DNA from: Vitellaria paradoxa
Taxonomy: Eukaryota; Streptophyta; Magnoliopsida; Ericales; Sapotaceae
DNA: 64,000 nt
Assembly (NCBI GenBank): GCA_019916065.1
Contig: CM034237.1
Coordinates: 1,587,421 to 1,651,420, forward strand
Direction of reading: 5' to 3'
The position numbers and the translations under genes are program-made. Below are positions 22,181 to 34,457 of the stretch, piece by piece; the stretch's first letter is position 1, and each line of letters opens with the position of its first letter. The notes beneath the pieces were generated by a model, which saw only the letters and a program-made list of their open reading frames with translations, did not search any database and was not told the DNA's origin.

Positions 22181-25100
22181 TATGGGGTAAGTTTATTCAT
22201 TTAGAATTGATGTTGTGCCCAATTAGATTATTTGCTTCTGACAAAATCTCCTCAGCTTGTCTTCTCATCCTTGAACTATGCAAGCTTTTGATTAGACATT
22301 GGATCTGTTGCTTCGTTTGGACTCTAGCCCATCTTATATTTTCAACATTTCTACAACATTATTGGCATAAATCATGTTAAAATGAAAAAACTAGTGTAGA
22401 TCATATTGTACTTTCAGATTCAAAGTGATCTGCTCTTGACACGTTTCAAGCTCGTGATCTGAGTTCAACTGATCATCATCAAATTCCGGATAATTCAACC
22501 AGCCGTGAAAGCGCCATGTGTCTCCTTGGGATTGCTTGATCACCTTAGATGCGACAACAATTGAGGTGCCCTATCCTAAGGGAAAGTTCAGGACACCAAA
22601 ACGAGCCAGGTGGCCTTCTTTCTCTCTAAGATAACATACTGTGCTCTAATTATGTCTATTATGGTTGTAGCTTAGCTACTGTAGTAAATAAATATGCCTA
22701 GTGATGCTTAACATTTTAGTTGTTTAAATTAATGTAGTATCATGGTAATTTGGGGGTTGGAATTCTCAAATCAGGCTTGTATTAATTAGGCATGTAAGTG
22801 GTTGGAAAGGTGTGTAAGGTAAAAGTCTACTCTGTGCTTGCTCGTCAGGCCACCAAATTTTCTCCTTTGAACGGAGTACTTGCGAACAGATAAAACAGTT
22901 AAAGAAAGGGGCAGGAGAGGATTCTCAACCAAAGGCTCTCTTTGCAATTTCGCACATGTGGAGTAGATTTTTATTTCGCACAAAAGGAATGGTATATAAT
23001 ATTTTATTGTCTTTTAGTATAGTTTAACGATCACACCAATAATAGGGGAGGGGGATCGAACCATGATGAGGCGGGGAAAGTTTTGAAAGCTCTCCACCGG
23101 GCAATAATTCCATGGGCTTCTCTCTCTCTCTCTCTCTCTCTGATTTAACTAATGCAGTACAATTGATATTAGAGTCATCCTACATTAGAGAGAGAGGGGA
23201 AAAAAAAAACTGCGTACCTATCACGTAGAGGTGGTTCCTTTGGCACCTCAGAATTGAATGATCACTGTTTAAACTTCAATTTGTTGTGCTGTGATAAGGG
23301 TCAATGACAAAACACCGACAAATAGTTACACATATGGGTAGCAATCGTGTGGTGTTGAGATCATATATGTGTTTTTTGAGTTAATTTGAACACGGTACAA
23401 TTAATTAAATACGTCAAAATACTTAACACTAATACGATTCGTCTCTATTATACGGGTAACATGACAACACATCGGCTAAGCCGTAATCCGTTTATATTTC
23501 ATGTAACTCGATAATATGTTAAAATTCTCAAAAATACACAACTAATTCAAAAAATGCATGAATCCAATTAATTATTTGTGTTTAATCGTATTAATTGGTT
23601 GACCTATTTTATACGAATCCGAACTGCTTATAATCATGTCAAAAAAGGATTGATTTGTTTAGGAAACAGAGCGAAATTAGTTCATTATTAATTCTAATCA
23701 TGTGTTTGCGTTAAAAATTGTCACTCGTAGTTAGACAATTTACCATTGTGCCATGTCAACAGTTGAGCCGGGCCCAATCAATATGGCATCATCTCAGGGC
23801 CAAGTGTGGAAGTTGCTTTGTTAGACAACATGCATGGAGTGACACACATACACCCATGAATGGTTAGACAATATGTAGAGAGACACAACATCCACAAGCG
23901 GTCGGACGTCCGGGTGAGTGACACGTAGCATCCAAAAACTGGTTAAAAAAATGTCCATAGGATTGCTTAGAACAGTAACATGGCGCACCATACACGCATC
24001 CTTCGGATCTCGTTCCCCCTAAAAAAAACTGCGTGGATCAGCAGCAACAAGAAGAAGGCTCACTCAATATTTCAATGTTGGTTGGAGCGATCGAACAGCT
24101 CACAACAAAAACTAACAACAGTTAGATATGTAATCTAACCTAATGCATAAATTTATTCATGATGTTCCGCTGGTCAACTCAAACAAAACATGGACAACTT
24201 ATTGTAGTAACCCTGCGCAAGCAAACACTAGATTTTGGACAAGTAATTACCCCATTGAGCATGGGATGTCGCAAGCAATTCCTTAATTTAGCACAAAAAC
24301 CTTGTATATATATATATATATATTACTCTTCTGCATGTATATCAGGCTATTTTCGATTAATTTATACGCCATTGGTGTTTGGACGACCTTGAGCATGGGG
24401 ACATTAACCCCGAGCACGGGGTTGCATGAATATAAAAATTGTCGTATGCTGTGGCGTACGCAAGAATTTGGATCAGCAAAGGTCAAATCACGTGTAAAAT
24501 TTTAAATTCTAAATAAATACATATAATATGATAAAATATAAAACTATACATTGATATCAAATACATTATCACTTTTCTACTCTGTTACAATAGTTTGCTC
24601 TATTCAAAAGTTATCAAAATTTTTATCAAATACACAAAAGTTGTTAGAAATTACCAAAAAGTGCTAAAAGTTGCCGAAAGTTACTAAAATTGCTAAAAGT
24701 TGTCAAAAATTTTATCAAACACTCAAAATTGTAAAAAAAAAAAAAGTTAAAAATTTTTTGGTAAAGAAATACTAAAAGTTACTAAAAGATATGCCTCTAA
24801 ATGCATCTAAAATTTTTTTATAATATTTATAATTTTTTTATATCAAAATTTAAAAAAAAAAAAATTAGCGTAGGCCTTCGCCTACACTGAGTATCATGTG
24901 GCTCTGCCACTGGTCGTATGGCATAATTAGGATATGTGTTTTCCGATTACTCATTCTCTGTTGGTAAGTTTTTAGAATAAGATAGACTTAGCGGAAGGTT
25001 TAACTTTTTTTTTTTTTTTTTTATATATATACGGTTAGAATGGTATGCAAACAAGTAGCAGCGGGTGGAGTTGGTGAAGTATACGCAGAATATATATATA

Positions 25101-25318
25101 TTTTTTTCTTGGTGGTGAAATGTACAGAGAGTTTATTGTGAGAAGAGAAGCTAGGGCAAGTCTGAGCAGATGGATAAAATAATATAATATTTGACCTATG
25201 ATTAAAACAGATGAAAGATGGGTGAGAGTGCGACACTTTCACACAGGATTTTCAATGCCTTTTGAGTCAATCTTCTCATGAATAACACTGGAAACATTAG
25301 GTGGCAAGGGTAGACACA

Positions 25319-25352
<34 letters not shown>

Positions 25353-28300
25353 GTCTTAAGGGTAAAATGGAGAAATTTGTTTTCGGAAAATTATAATTAA
25401 TGCTCATGTTTGGGTAAATATTTTCTTGAAATATGAATAATTTTTTGAACAACAGAGGCTCCATCAATAAAAAGTGCTTTTGGAAAGGTTCTATGCGTTA
25501 AAACAAACAAGGTGTAAAGTAGACACATAGCACCTCTAGTTTGGGAGGAAAATGAAGAGATAATATTTTCACAAGTTTGATATATAACTTGGTGCCAACG
25601 TAACTGTAGCAATTCTAATTCAGTGGAACGAACCAGAGGAACGAGGTACAAGCTTTTGATGGTTTTTAATTGGAGTTTAATTTTTAAAACACCGTTATGT
25701 TGTAGTGAGTTATTTGTGTAAGACACATACATGTTTATTGACTGTATTAAAATTAAATTCTTTGAATTATGGGTATAATAATATCTTTGGATGAGTGTAT
25801 TTGTTTTTAGTAATTTGAAACTCTCACCGATTTATTATAATTCTCAATGAATCGCACAATTGATTGGTAAAATCAAGAAGATGTATATTGTCTCTCATAT
25901 ATATCTCACTCGAGTTAAGATTGAACTTGTATGGTCGTTATGGAAATTATATTTACGGGTCATTCAAGTTAAACCAAGAACTAGAATAAGTGTATTTTAT
26001 AATTTTAACTGTTGAAAAGTTAGAGAGAGAGAGAGAGAGAGAGAGATCAGCTAATGAGTTTAGAATACAATAAAGTGAGAGATCTTATTAGCGCAGCTTG
26101 ATCTAAAAAATCTCTAATTTGTACACGTTCCAAGTTTCTGCATTTGTGATCTAACATGTGTAACTCCCAATGGTCCAACCCCAATTGCCCAAACACCAGC
26201 GCATGGACAGGTGGCCTTCAGTGGAAGCGATTGAAAACTTACTCCATTGTTATCTCATTGCTAGTATGGATAACACGTGTGCTGTTTTATGCAATCAAAA
26301 GTTACCACATGAAGGCACAAAAGTAAGCCATTTTTTTAACGTCAGACCTATGACTTTTTACCTGCGGGGCTCTCGCATCAAAGTTGTAGTACGGGGCTTG
26401 CCTGTGGAAAAGTAGACAGCAGAGCGACCTTTTTCCACTTGGCACATTTTGATTGGCTGACAATGTTTTGTATGGCAGTCTCTTCCATGAAAACACGTGA
26501 GGTGGACTTAACTAAATTACTGTGCCCAAAAGTTGAGGTAAAATATGGAGTCCGTTTGATAGACTAAAATGGAGAAAAAAGTATAATAAAATAAAAAGAT
26601 GTAATATAAAGATGATAAGTGAAAAATTTTAATTGGAAGAAAGTATAAAAAGTAGTTAAATTAATAAGTTTTGGTAAAATTTAGTATGGCTAAATAGGGT
26701 CATAATAACTTTTTTTGTTTATAATGCAAAAATTAACCATTAAAAGGTTGGGATAAATAGTGAAAATTTATTTGAATTATTTGAACGGTTTGTTTGAAAT
26801 AAAAAATTCGTTCGAACAATTTTTGGTAAAAAATTTTGAGTAAAATTTTTTAAAATTTATAAAGATTTACTAAGATTCATATAAATTTATTGGAATTTAT
26901 AAAAATTATAGAGATTTACAATGATGTAATTCAAATTGAAAAAAAAAATTTATAGAAATTCATAAAATTTTTTTATGATTTTTAGAGCACCAAACGGCTC
27001 CAATGCCAAAAGACTGATAGTTAGACCTTGTGACAAGTGATATTGTCTCCAACAACTAGAAAATTAATTTTATACTTTGGAAAGAGGGCATATAATTATT
27101 AAAAATATACGTTTGTTGAGTTGAGTAATCTGATGAAACCGATCGGCTCCAAAGCAAGCCGATGGGTAATACTTCTACTAGCTAGCTAGTTTGCTTTGTA
27201 ATAAGCATGCAATTGCATTTTGAAGGTAATTAAGCCTTGTGGGACATAGTGACTCGGCAACTTATGATTGAGGAAAGTCAAAATTTGGCTCTTTTCTTTT
27301 TGCCATAACTGAGGGCAAAGGCCGCGACGTTATATGCATTTATGGCCGGTTGCTCTAAAAATATTGTACCAAAGACCAGTCTGAAACTGTCTAGGTGAGA
27401 AATGGCCTTGTAATCCTATGTCCTTCCAACGGCGGATCCGGCTGGCTGGCTGGGCCCTCCCCCCTCCAATTTTTTTTCCCCATATGTACTGATCCTCAAT
27501 TTTGAAAAAACTGTCTTAATTTTCCCTCACTCAAATTTATAATCTTTAAGTGTATTCATGAGAGAGAGAGAGAGAGAGTTATGAAGGCAATGCAAAGATG
27601 TGGGTTCTAATTATGGAGAAAAATATTCCTATGAAAACGTATCTTGAAATTCAATTAATTCCATGTGTTTGGAATTATAAAAAGTGAAATAAAATGTGAT
27701 TTGAGAAATTTTTTTTTGTGTTTCGTACACACACTCAAACCGTATTTTTTGGAGATGAACAATAGGATTCCTATTCGGACAATTAGATTTTCATTTGGAT
27801 GGAGTCAAAATTTTGTATTAGTCATGCCCTCTTTGCAAAGCAAACCATATTCGAAACGGTTTCCACAATCTGTTTGGATGGAAGTTAGTTGTGCGAATTC
27901 GTCAGAACAATTTTTGCAATCCTAAAAAAAATAATAACCGTGGATGTCATTCGATAACTTGGGAGTTCATAGTGAAAATAATAAAAAATTTTTACTATTT
28001 GATTAACCAAATTTCAGTTATTGATTTTTTTAAAAGGTATTAAATTTTTTTAAAATTTAAAAAAATGAATATGTAAAATATAATAAAAATTTTAAAAATT
28101 TTACTAAAATTTGGAGCACAAAACAAACCCTAAGGATCCTTTTGCCATGGATCCGATAATAAATGCATCCATTTAAGCCAGCACACACTGAACTCTATTA
28201 TTGGATTTGGCTTCCTATTATTGTCACCCTAAATTAAATGCTCATCTTACAACTCCGGCTACATAAATATAATGATTACTAAAGTTTGAATAGTCAAATG

Positions 28301-28800
28301 AAAAGGACCACCGATATATATATATATATGTATATGTTATCTCATCCCCAAATTGCCCATGCTGCATGAAATTCGTGCAGCGGTAAATGCAGTGAGGGGC
28401 TCCATGGTCTTTTCACCTGTGACGTGTGCAACATGGCTATCACAAGCCGGCTTGCAAATGGAGCCATGCAACGAAACCAGACCGTGAAGGAGAGAGTTGG
28501 GGGTACGTGGCGCAAAAAAGTCGATGACAGCTAATATGAATCAAGAAAGCGAGGGGTGACACCCAGCCGGAAAATGATGCATTTGATGTGATATCAATAG
28601 AGAGATATACATATAAAGAAAACATGAACTTTAGAGAGAGAATGCATGAGTTTTTAGAGAGAGAAAGAGATGTGAAATGGGATGAAAATCAAAATTTAAA
28701 AGTCGGACATTTTGGTGTAGTAGTTTGCTATTCATTGGAGTTGGATCACATTTTTCTCCAGAGAAAGAGGACACGTCGCCTTTGAGATAAACAAGGACGG
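22181..28800. other. Long gene-free intergenic stretch
   Basis: No coding region is supported. Contents seen: CT/GA microsatellites at 23119-23142, 25322-25349, 26021-26046 and 27560-27579; TA repeats at 24304-24323 and 28314-28330; an imperfect array of CTAAAAGTTGCCGAAAGTTA-like words at 24600-24785; and a possible MITE at about 26547-27001 with ends GGAGTCCGTTTGAT and CCAAACGGCTCC but no clear target duplication. 23290-23735 is AT-rich, has ACACGA/GGTAAC words, and may be a decayed hAT-like MITE. Confidence 0.55.
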
Positions 28801-28812
28801 CCCAAATCTCTT

Positions 28813-28948
28813 TTGACTTCCCCATTGCTCCTTGGCTTTATACACTATATATGCACACAATACCTCCCATACGGAGATCTGTGATATCTTCTGCAACTCT
28901 CTCTCTCTCTCGCTCTCTCTCTCTTCCCCCTCCCTCCCTCCCTCCCAA
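28813..28948 (+). promoter_or_regulatory. Probable core promoter and leader of the MYB gene
   Basis: A TATA-like TATATAT (28846-28852) lies about 180 bp before the ATG. A W-box core TTGAC at 28813-28817 sits just upstream. A CT-rich tract (28892-28948; CTCTCTCTCT then CCCTCCCTCCC) follows, as is common in plant 5' leaders. The assignment rests on position relative to the well-supported start codon at 29027. Confidence 0.45.
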
Positions 28949-29026
28949 ATCTCCTTTTAACACAAAAAGTTCAATCTGTACCAAAGCACTCTTTATCAAA
29001 GAAGATTTGTAAAGCACTCTGACACA

Positions 29027-29590
29027 ATGGGAAGAGCACCTTGCTGTGACAAAAACGGTCTGAAGAAAGGACCTTGGACTCCAGAAGAGGATCAGAAACT
29101 GGTTGATTATATTCAGAAGAATGGTTATGGAAACTGGAGGACACTCCCAATGAATGCTGGTACTAATTTCTTAATTCCAGTTCTTAATTTCTCTGAGTAT
29201 TTTTTTATTTATCTTTTAACTCCTTAGTTTTCTGAGCTAAAAATTTGTTGTTTCATAGGACTGCAAAGGTGTGGAAAGAGCTGTAGGCTTCGTTGGACCA
29301 ACTATTTGAGGCCCAACATCAAAAGAGGTCGATTCTCTTTCGAAGAAGAAGAGACAATAATCCAACTCCACAGTATATTGGGAAACAAGTGAGTTTATTT
29401 TCACTGTTTCAACTCATTTGAATATTTTAGTTCTTCTCTAGTTTTGGTCATGAACTAAAGTTTTATTTATAAATATATAATATATAATAGGTGTATATAT
29501 AGGTGGTCTGCAATTGCGGCTCGGTTGCCTGGAAGGACAGACAACGAGATCAAAAACTACTGGAACACCCACATTCGGAAAAGGCTCTGA
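29027..29590 (+). CDS. R2R3-MYB transcription factor truncated after the DNA-binding domain (subgroup-11-like)
   Basis: Exon 1 (29027-29159, 133 bp), exon 2 (29259-29388, 130 bp) and exon 3 (29503-29590 to TGA) join in frame to 116 residues; the first two lengths are the canonical plant R2R3-MYB sizes. The protein starts [21 protein letters not shown]2 contains [11 protein letters not shown] and GNWRTLP; R3 has [17 protein letters not shown] and [20 protein letters not shown]. One unusual change is PMNAG for the common PKNAG at the end of R2. R3 resembles MYB41/74/102 proteins, which regulate cuticle, suberin and stress genes; this is inference from family resemblance. A 1-nt loss in CTCCTGAGG gives CTCTGAGG and an immediate TGA after IRKRL. 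The predicted product therefore keeps DNA binding but has no activation region. It may be a pseudogene, a DNA-binding-only competitor, or an assembly error. Confidence 0.8.
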
Positions 29591-30311
29591 GGATGGGAAT
29601 TGATCCAGTGACTCACAGTCCCTCGGCTAGATCTTCTTGACCTTTCCTCAGTTCTAAACTCACCTCTTTACACCGTCCCACTCAAATCAACAGCCTTTCA
29701 AGGTTGCTGGGTGTCCAACCCTTTGTGAACCAGAAATTCTAAGGCTAGCCAGTTCTCTTTTCTCCGCTAATTCTCACCAGCAAGAAAACCAAAACTTCCT
29801 CCCCCAAAATGTTCAGCAAGACCAGCTCTGCAATCCTCAACTCCACAACCTAATCAAGAAATCCCAAATTGTGTTCCATTTGTTAGTGAACCCCAACACA
29901 TGATGGACCCAAATGTAGATCAATTCCCATCAATCTCACCAACTTTACTACTTCCCAAAGTTGTCAACTGAATGAGTGGGAAAGCAATGGAATGCCTCCT
30001 AACTTGACTGATGAAGACTATGTAACTCTACAAAGCTATGGCTATGATATGGGTCCAACCAAGGCATTGTAGACCCTCACCATCCATCTGAAAACTTGAC
30101 GTTTCAATCCAACAACAGCAATAACTTCGGCTTAACGCCTGTATTATCAACACCTTCGTCTAGCCCAACACCTTTGAATTCGAATTCAACCTACATCAAC
30201 AGCTGCAGCACTACTACTACTGCTGCTGCTGAAGATGAGAGAGAAAGCTATTGCAGCATGCTAAAGTTTGAAATTCCGGACGTGCTTGATGTTAATGAAT
30301 TGATCATGTAA
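29591..30311 (+). pseudogene. Out-of-frame C-terminal part of the MYB gene
   Basis: Directly after the premature TGA the usual MYB continuation is readable in shifted frames: [11 protein letters not shown], then after a 1-nt gain LDLLDLSS, later a Q/N-rich stretch, and finally, at 30096-30311, a frame ending [19 protein letters not shown] with TAA. At least three frame changes separate these segments. The C-terminus is the part that normally carries transcriptional activation. Its clear preservation despite the shifts argues for recent loss or for sequencing indels. Confidence 0.75.
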
Positions 30312-31548
30312 CTTGCAAATCTAACTGATCATCACTGTTTTCTTCTTCTTCTTCTTCTCTTCTTCTCTTTCTTCTTCTTCTTCTTCTTTCTGTGTATTTA
30401 ACGTTGTTGTTGGTTTTTGTAAGATTTCTTAATGATTTGTTGTGATATTAATTCTTAAGCTCGTTGTGTACCAAAATGACCCATACTTTGTTTTGTCTTC
30501 TCGTGAACTTTCTAATTGTCCACGCATTATTATACAGTTTTCTCTTCATTTGGTGCCTCGTTTACATATTGGATTCAATCAAAGTCAAATGGATAGACCA
30601 AGAAAAGTATTAAAATCATGGAAGCGTCATTTTACAACCAAAATGTTAAAAGGAAACTACAAAATTATGGATTCGTCTATTTAAATGTAAAATATTTTTC
30701 AAAAAATAATTTTATTTATGTTTTAAAAAATATTTACATTAAATTCAAATGAGCACAAATAAAAATTTAGTGTGCTTTTGAAATGTCAAATTTAGCCAAA
30801 ATTTTTAATTTTCTTTAATTTTCTTTGACTTTCTCCATCCCCAAAATTTTCAACTTTATCAACTCTCTTCAATTATTTCAATTTTTTTACATTTTTCAAA
30901 AAATACATCAAACATCTAATAATTCAAAATTTTTTATTTTTATTTTTTAATCAAAATTTAACACTCGAAATAAGTACTTAATATCCATGCATGGATAGGC
31001 TAACATATATATTAAGCAATCATGTCAAAGGATTTTCATGACCATCGATTACTTAATATATTTATTTTGCGACACATATAATACCTGTCCAAATTCTAAA
31101 ATCAATTGCATACATAGATTTTTATAGACCTAGTTTTGCGTAATAATATTTTTTTAAACATATATAATATAAATAGTCGCACAAACCATGCTTTTAAGTA
31201 AATCATATATTTCCCATAAACTAATATTCATTTTTTTTCCTCGACTAATGGGTAGAAATCATCTTTTTAGTTTGTATTTTTTTTAATCCTATATCTTTTG
31301 AAGTAACCTTCATTTTTTTTTTTTTTTTGGCTTTTAGTCCGACGTACCCAGATGCATAGACAGACAAGATCATCATATATACAATTATCAGTGAAACATA
31401 TTTACATAAATCTAAGACAAGAAAAAATAAAAAAAATAAAAAAAATCAAGTAACCATAAGTTTTAAAGTAAATCTCACCCTCCTCAAGAGTAACCTTGAA
31501 TTTTTTAATTTGCTTTTCACTTCCCCAAATGGGTAATGCTTATCTTTC
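30312..31548. other. Gene-free DNA downstream of the MYB gene
   Basis: A (TTC)n-rich tract at 30343-30388 probably lies in the 3' UTR. The rest is AT-rich with homopolymer runs (31310-31328, 31420-31446) and no recognisable gene. Confidence 0.55.
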
Positions 31549-31551
31549 TAA

Positions 31552-31813
31552 GGGTTCGTTTGGGAAGGTAAAACTAATTGGTTTATGATTAATTGGCTTA
31601 TTTATTTTTATATAAAATGATCAAATTTATCCTCTTATATTTTAATTTACTTTTAAATCTTAAAAGGTAAAAATATCAAATTAACTAAAACAAAAAAGTT
31701 ACCTAAAAAAAAGTCATATTTTTTTCCTTCTCAAATGTAAAAATAATTGACTTATTTTAATTAATAAGTAATTAGATAAAAATAAATTAATTATTTTACT
31801 TTCCAACCAAGTC
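31552..31813. mobile_element. Tourist-like MITE (PIF/Harbinger type), copy 2, reverse orientation
   Basis: 262 bp flanked by TAA at 31549-31551 and 31814-31816. The ends are GGGTTCGTTTGGGAAGG and TTCCAACCAAGTC, imperfect inverted repeats. The interior (for example CCTCTTATATTTTAATTTAC and AAAAAAAAGTCATA) matches the reverse complement of the 26-288 element, so the two copies lie in opposite orientation. Confidence 0.7.
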
Positions 31814-31816
31814 TAA

Positions 31817-32664
31817 TATGTATGTTGTTGAGTCTGTCTCAAATATAAGTTCTTTAAAGTAGACCGCATAATTTAAATATATTCCTTAAAATAACCTTCA
31901 TTTTTTGTTTTTAATTTGTTCTTTTAGGTGTGAGACTTTTCCCAAATGGGTAATTGCCATCTTAATATAGAAAGATGAAATCCAAGTTAATTAATTAAAG
32001 TGGTTTCACAAATCCCAACAACCAGACTCCGGACAGAGCCGGTGAGTTCCGCCGGAGATGGGGAAGATAGCACGTGCTCCTCCACCTGTCCTCCTCACAA
32101 ACTAGTAAAATAATAACACATTAGTAAACATTTAATTAATCATTCCGATATGATTAGGGCGTAATTAACCCTTTGACTAGGGGTGGGCAGGTCAAAGCAT
32201 TGGTGGATAAGGTCTTTTGGGACCACTTAAAAAAAGTGCATCACTTTATTGAACACCATGGCATGCCTCTTGTGCCAATATTGTCTATGTCGTTTTCATC
32301 GCCCTCTCTACAATGAATTTTGGGGCAGTGTCAAACACGGCCTTAAATGGGTTACACCGGCAACTCAGACACGTAAACTCAATTATGCAGGGACTGGGTC
32401 CCACAGGGTTACTGGTCGGCCCAATGACGCCAAGAATTCTTATCTAAGTATAGGGGTTTGTTTGGCTACCGAACCTTGACTGCCATAATTACTCGCCGAT
32501 TTATTTCACTTGTAATTCAGAAATCAAGTAGGGCCTTCCGCTTCCACCGAGTTTTTGTCTTCATTGATGATTAACGTTTTTTTATGATTAGCGTGATCAT
32601 TGAGAAAAGAGAACAGTGCTCGGCACTGTTTAAGGTCAACCGCAAAGGAAGGAAGAAAGAAGGT
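31817..32664. other. Gene-free DNA
   Basis: Includes a short GC-richer patch (32020-32100) and a stretch around 32226-32480 with an open frame of 76 codons that matches nothing I recognise. No promoter, splice or domain support. Confidence 0.5.
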
Positions 32665-32672
32665 GTCCTACT

Positions 32673-33245
32673 CAATGTTTTAAAAATCGGACTGTTCATT
32701 GAGCTGAAAAAACGACCAGATCACAGGTCAGTAGTTTAACCGTCGGTTTAACTGAAATTGAATCGGAGTTGAACCGTAACGTCATAAATATATTTAAATA
32801 TATAAATAAAATATAAAAATATGTTAGAATTATATAATAATTTTAAAAATTTATATTTTTTCATATATTCTTTACTCTATTTTGTTTACTGATAAAAAGT
32901 GTCAACAAAATATGTTAAAAATAAAATCATTAAAACTAAATATTATATAGGTAAAACCAAACAAAAATAAGAAACAATAAGCATCAGTGGCTTAGTGGGA
33001 TAGTAGTACTTTACCACAAAATAGATCATGTTCGATTCTAAACTGGTACATATTAGTTTATTTATTTTACCATTCAAAAAAATAAAAAAAAATCCTGATT
33101 CAACCGGCAAAATTGGCACCGGTTCACCAGTTTTAGGCCGATTCAGCGTCCAACTGGATTTTACTGGTTAACTAAACCGTTTCTTGGAGCGATTCCCGAT
33201 TCAACCGGTTGAACCGATCGGTCCGGTTCAGATTTTAAAACATTG
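32673..33245. mobile_element. hAT-like MITE, 573 bp, with intact 8-bp target duplication
   Basis: Starts CAATGTTTTAAAA and ends TTTTAAAACATTG, a perfect 13-bp inverted repeat, and is flanked by GTCCTACT on both sides (32665-32672 and 33246-33253). An 8-bp duplication is the hAT signature. The subterminal regions are rich in CCGGTT/AACCGG words. There is no transposase. A SINE-like stretch (32981-33090) lies inside. Confidence 0.8.
32981..33090 (+). mobile_element. tRNA-derived SINE-like stretch nested in the MITE
   Basis: TGGCTTAGTGG (32988-32998) is a perfect match to the Pol III A-box consensus TRGCNNAGTGG. GTTCGATTC (33030-33038) fits the B box. The spacing between them is tRNA-like. An A-rich tail (AAAAAAATAAAAAAAAAT) follows at about 33073-33090. 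The cloverleaf is not complete and there is no anticodon stem, so this is not a functional tRNA gene. No target duplication of its own is clear. Confidence 0.5.
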
Positions 33246-34211
33246 GTCCTACTCATATGTCAGGTCTGTTTACAAATCTAATTAAGCACTTCAATGGCCA
33301 TTGCATAAAATTTCATTTTTTAAGGAGTATTTGGATGATAAAAAAAATAAAAAAATGAAAAAAATTAATATAAAAGTGATATATGATAAAATTTAATTAG
33401 AACAAATTGATAACTTTTGTAATTTAGTAATTTTTAGTATGTTTGACCTTGTTTGGTTAGGTTAAAACCACCGAAAGTTTTAAAAAGTTATAAATATTTA
33501 CTTACTTTTACCAACTTTTGTCATTTTCATTTTTGTGTGTTTATTTTCAAAATTTAAATTTTACAAACTTTTACAAAAAGTTACAAGAAGTTACTCATTT
33601 TTCCCACTTTTTTCAACATCGGTTAACTTTTTGTATTAGTTCTTGATCAAAATCGTTGAAATGGCTAGTTTTATACCGTTTCAACGAATTATTTTGATCA
33701 CTTTTAATTGATTTTCTAAATACTAAAAAGTGACTAACATTATTTATTTTTTTAACTTTTGATCATTTTTAGTTGTTGGTTGTCTAATCGACCTCTTTGT
33801 TAACAGCCCCTTAATTTTGTTACGTGGATGATTTCACAGCCATTTAATTTGAATTATGTGCCGCAATAAGGAATGATCTCGAACCTGGTCGATCGCAGAT
33901 TTGAATTAATTTTGCTTACCCATAACGTAGTGTTTCACCATTGAGGCTCGCCGGTTGCCTTAAAGAGATATGTATTTAGTGAAAATTAAACTTAAAAGAC
34001 CTAGCACCAAACACATCTCAAGTAAATAACTATCTGCTTCAACTCTTCTGTAATGATGGTTGAAAATTTGAATTAAAGTGCGAACTGAAATTATAATTAG
34101 CATAATGCTGTAATTAAAAAATTTACTAGAAAGATATTAAAATAATGTAGAATATTATATGACTTGTCACTTTAAACAATATCGTAATCTCATGAAAGTG
34201 CACTTTAATTG

Positions 34212-34457
34212 CAATACTTCAAACTATAAACATGGACGAAGTTAGGATTTTACGTCCGGGGAACAAAAATTATAATTGATATTATGAATTATTTGGTAAA
34301 TAAAAATAAATTATATATATATATATAGATGGTACAATACTTCCAACTATATATGGATGGACGAAATTAGGATTTTATGTTCGGAGAAAAATTATAACTG
34401 ATATTATAAATATATTTAGTAAATAAAAATAAATTAATATATATGTATAGATAGTAT
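34212..34457. repeat. Tandem duplication, 123-bp period, two units
   Basis: CAATACTTCAAACTATAAAC at 34212 and CAATACTTCCAACTATATAT at 34335 start two units. Both continue with GACGAA(G/A)TTAGGATTTTA, a GATATTAT word and GGTAAATAAAAATAAATTA-like sequence. Confidence 0.75.

Noticed and set aside
22414..22625. Exon-like stretch with higher GC ending in CCAG|GTGG
   Set aside because: Stops occur in all frames within a short distance, and no protein family is recognisable.
24600..24785. Possible CRISPR-like or satellite array of CTAAAAGTTGCC words
   Set aside because: The repeats are short, imperfect and without spacers of constant length; this is plant AT-rich repeat DNA.
25397..25732. 111-codon minus-strand open frame
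   Set aside because: No recognisable domain, no splice or promoter context, and composition typical of the surrounding intergenic DNA.
26170..26415. 81-codon plus-strand frame
   Set aside because: No family resemblance, and it overlaps an equally long minus-strand frame; a chance frame in GC-richer intergenic DNA.
33875..33948. Possible minus-strand tRNA gene or SINE head
   Set aside because: The B box is good, but the A box matches only about 6 of 9 fixed positions, and no cloverleaf or A-rich tail is visible.
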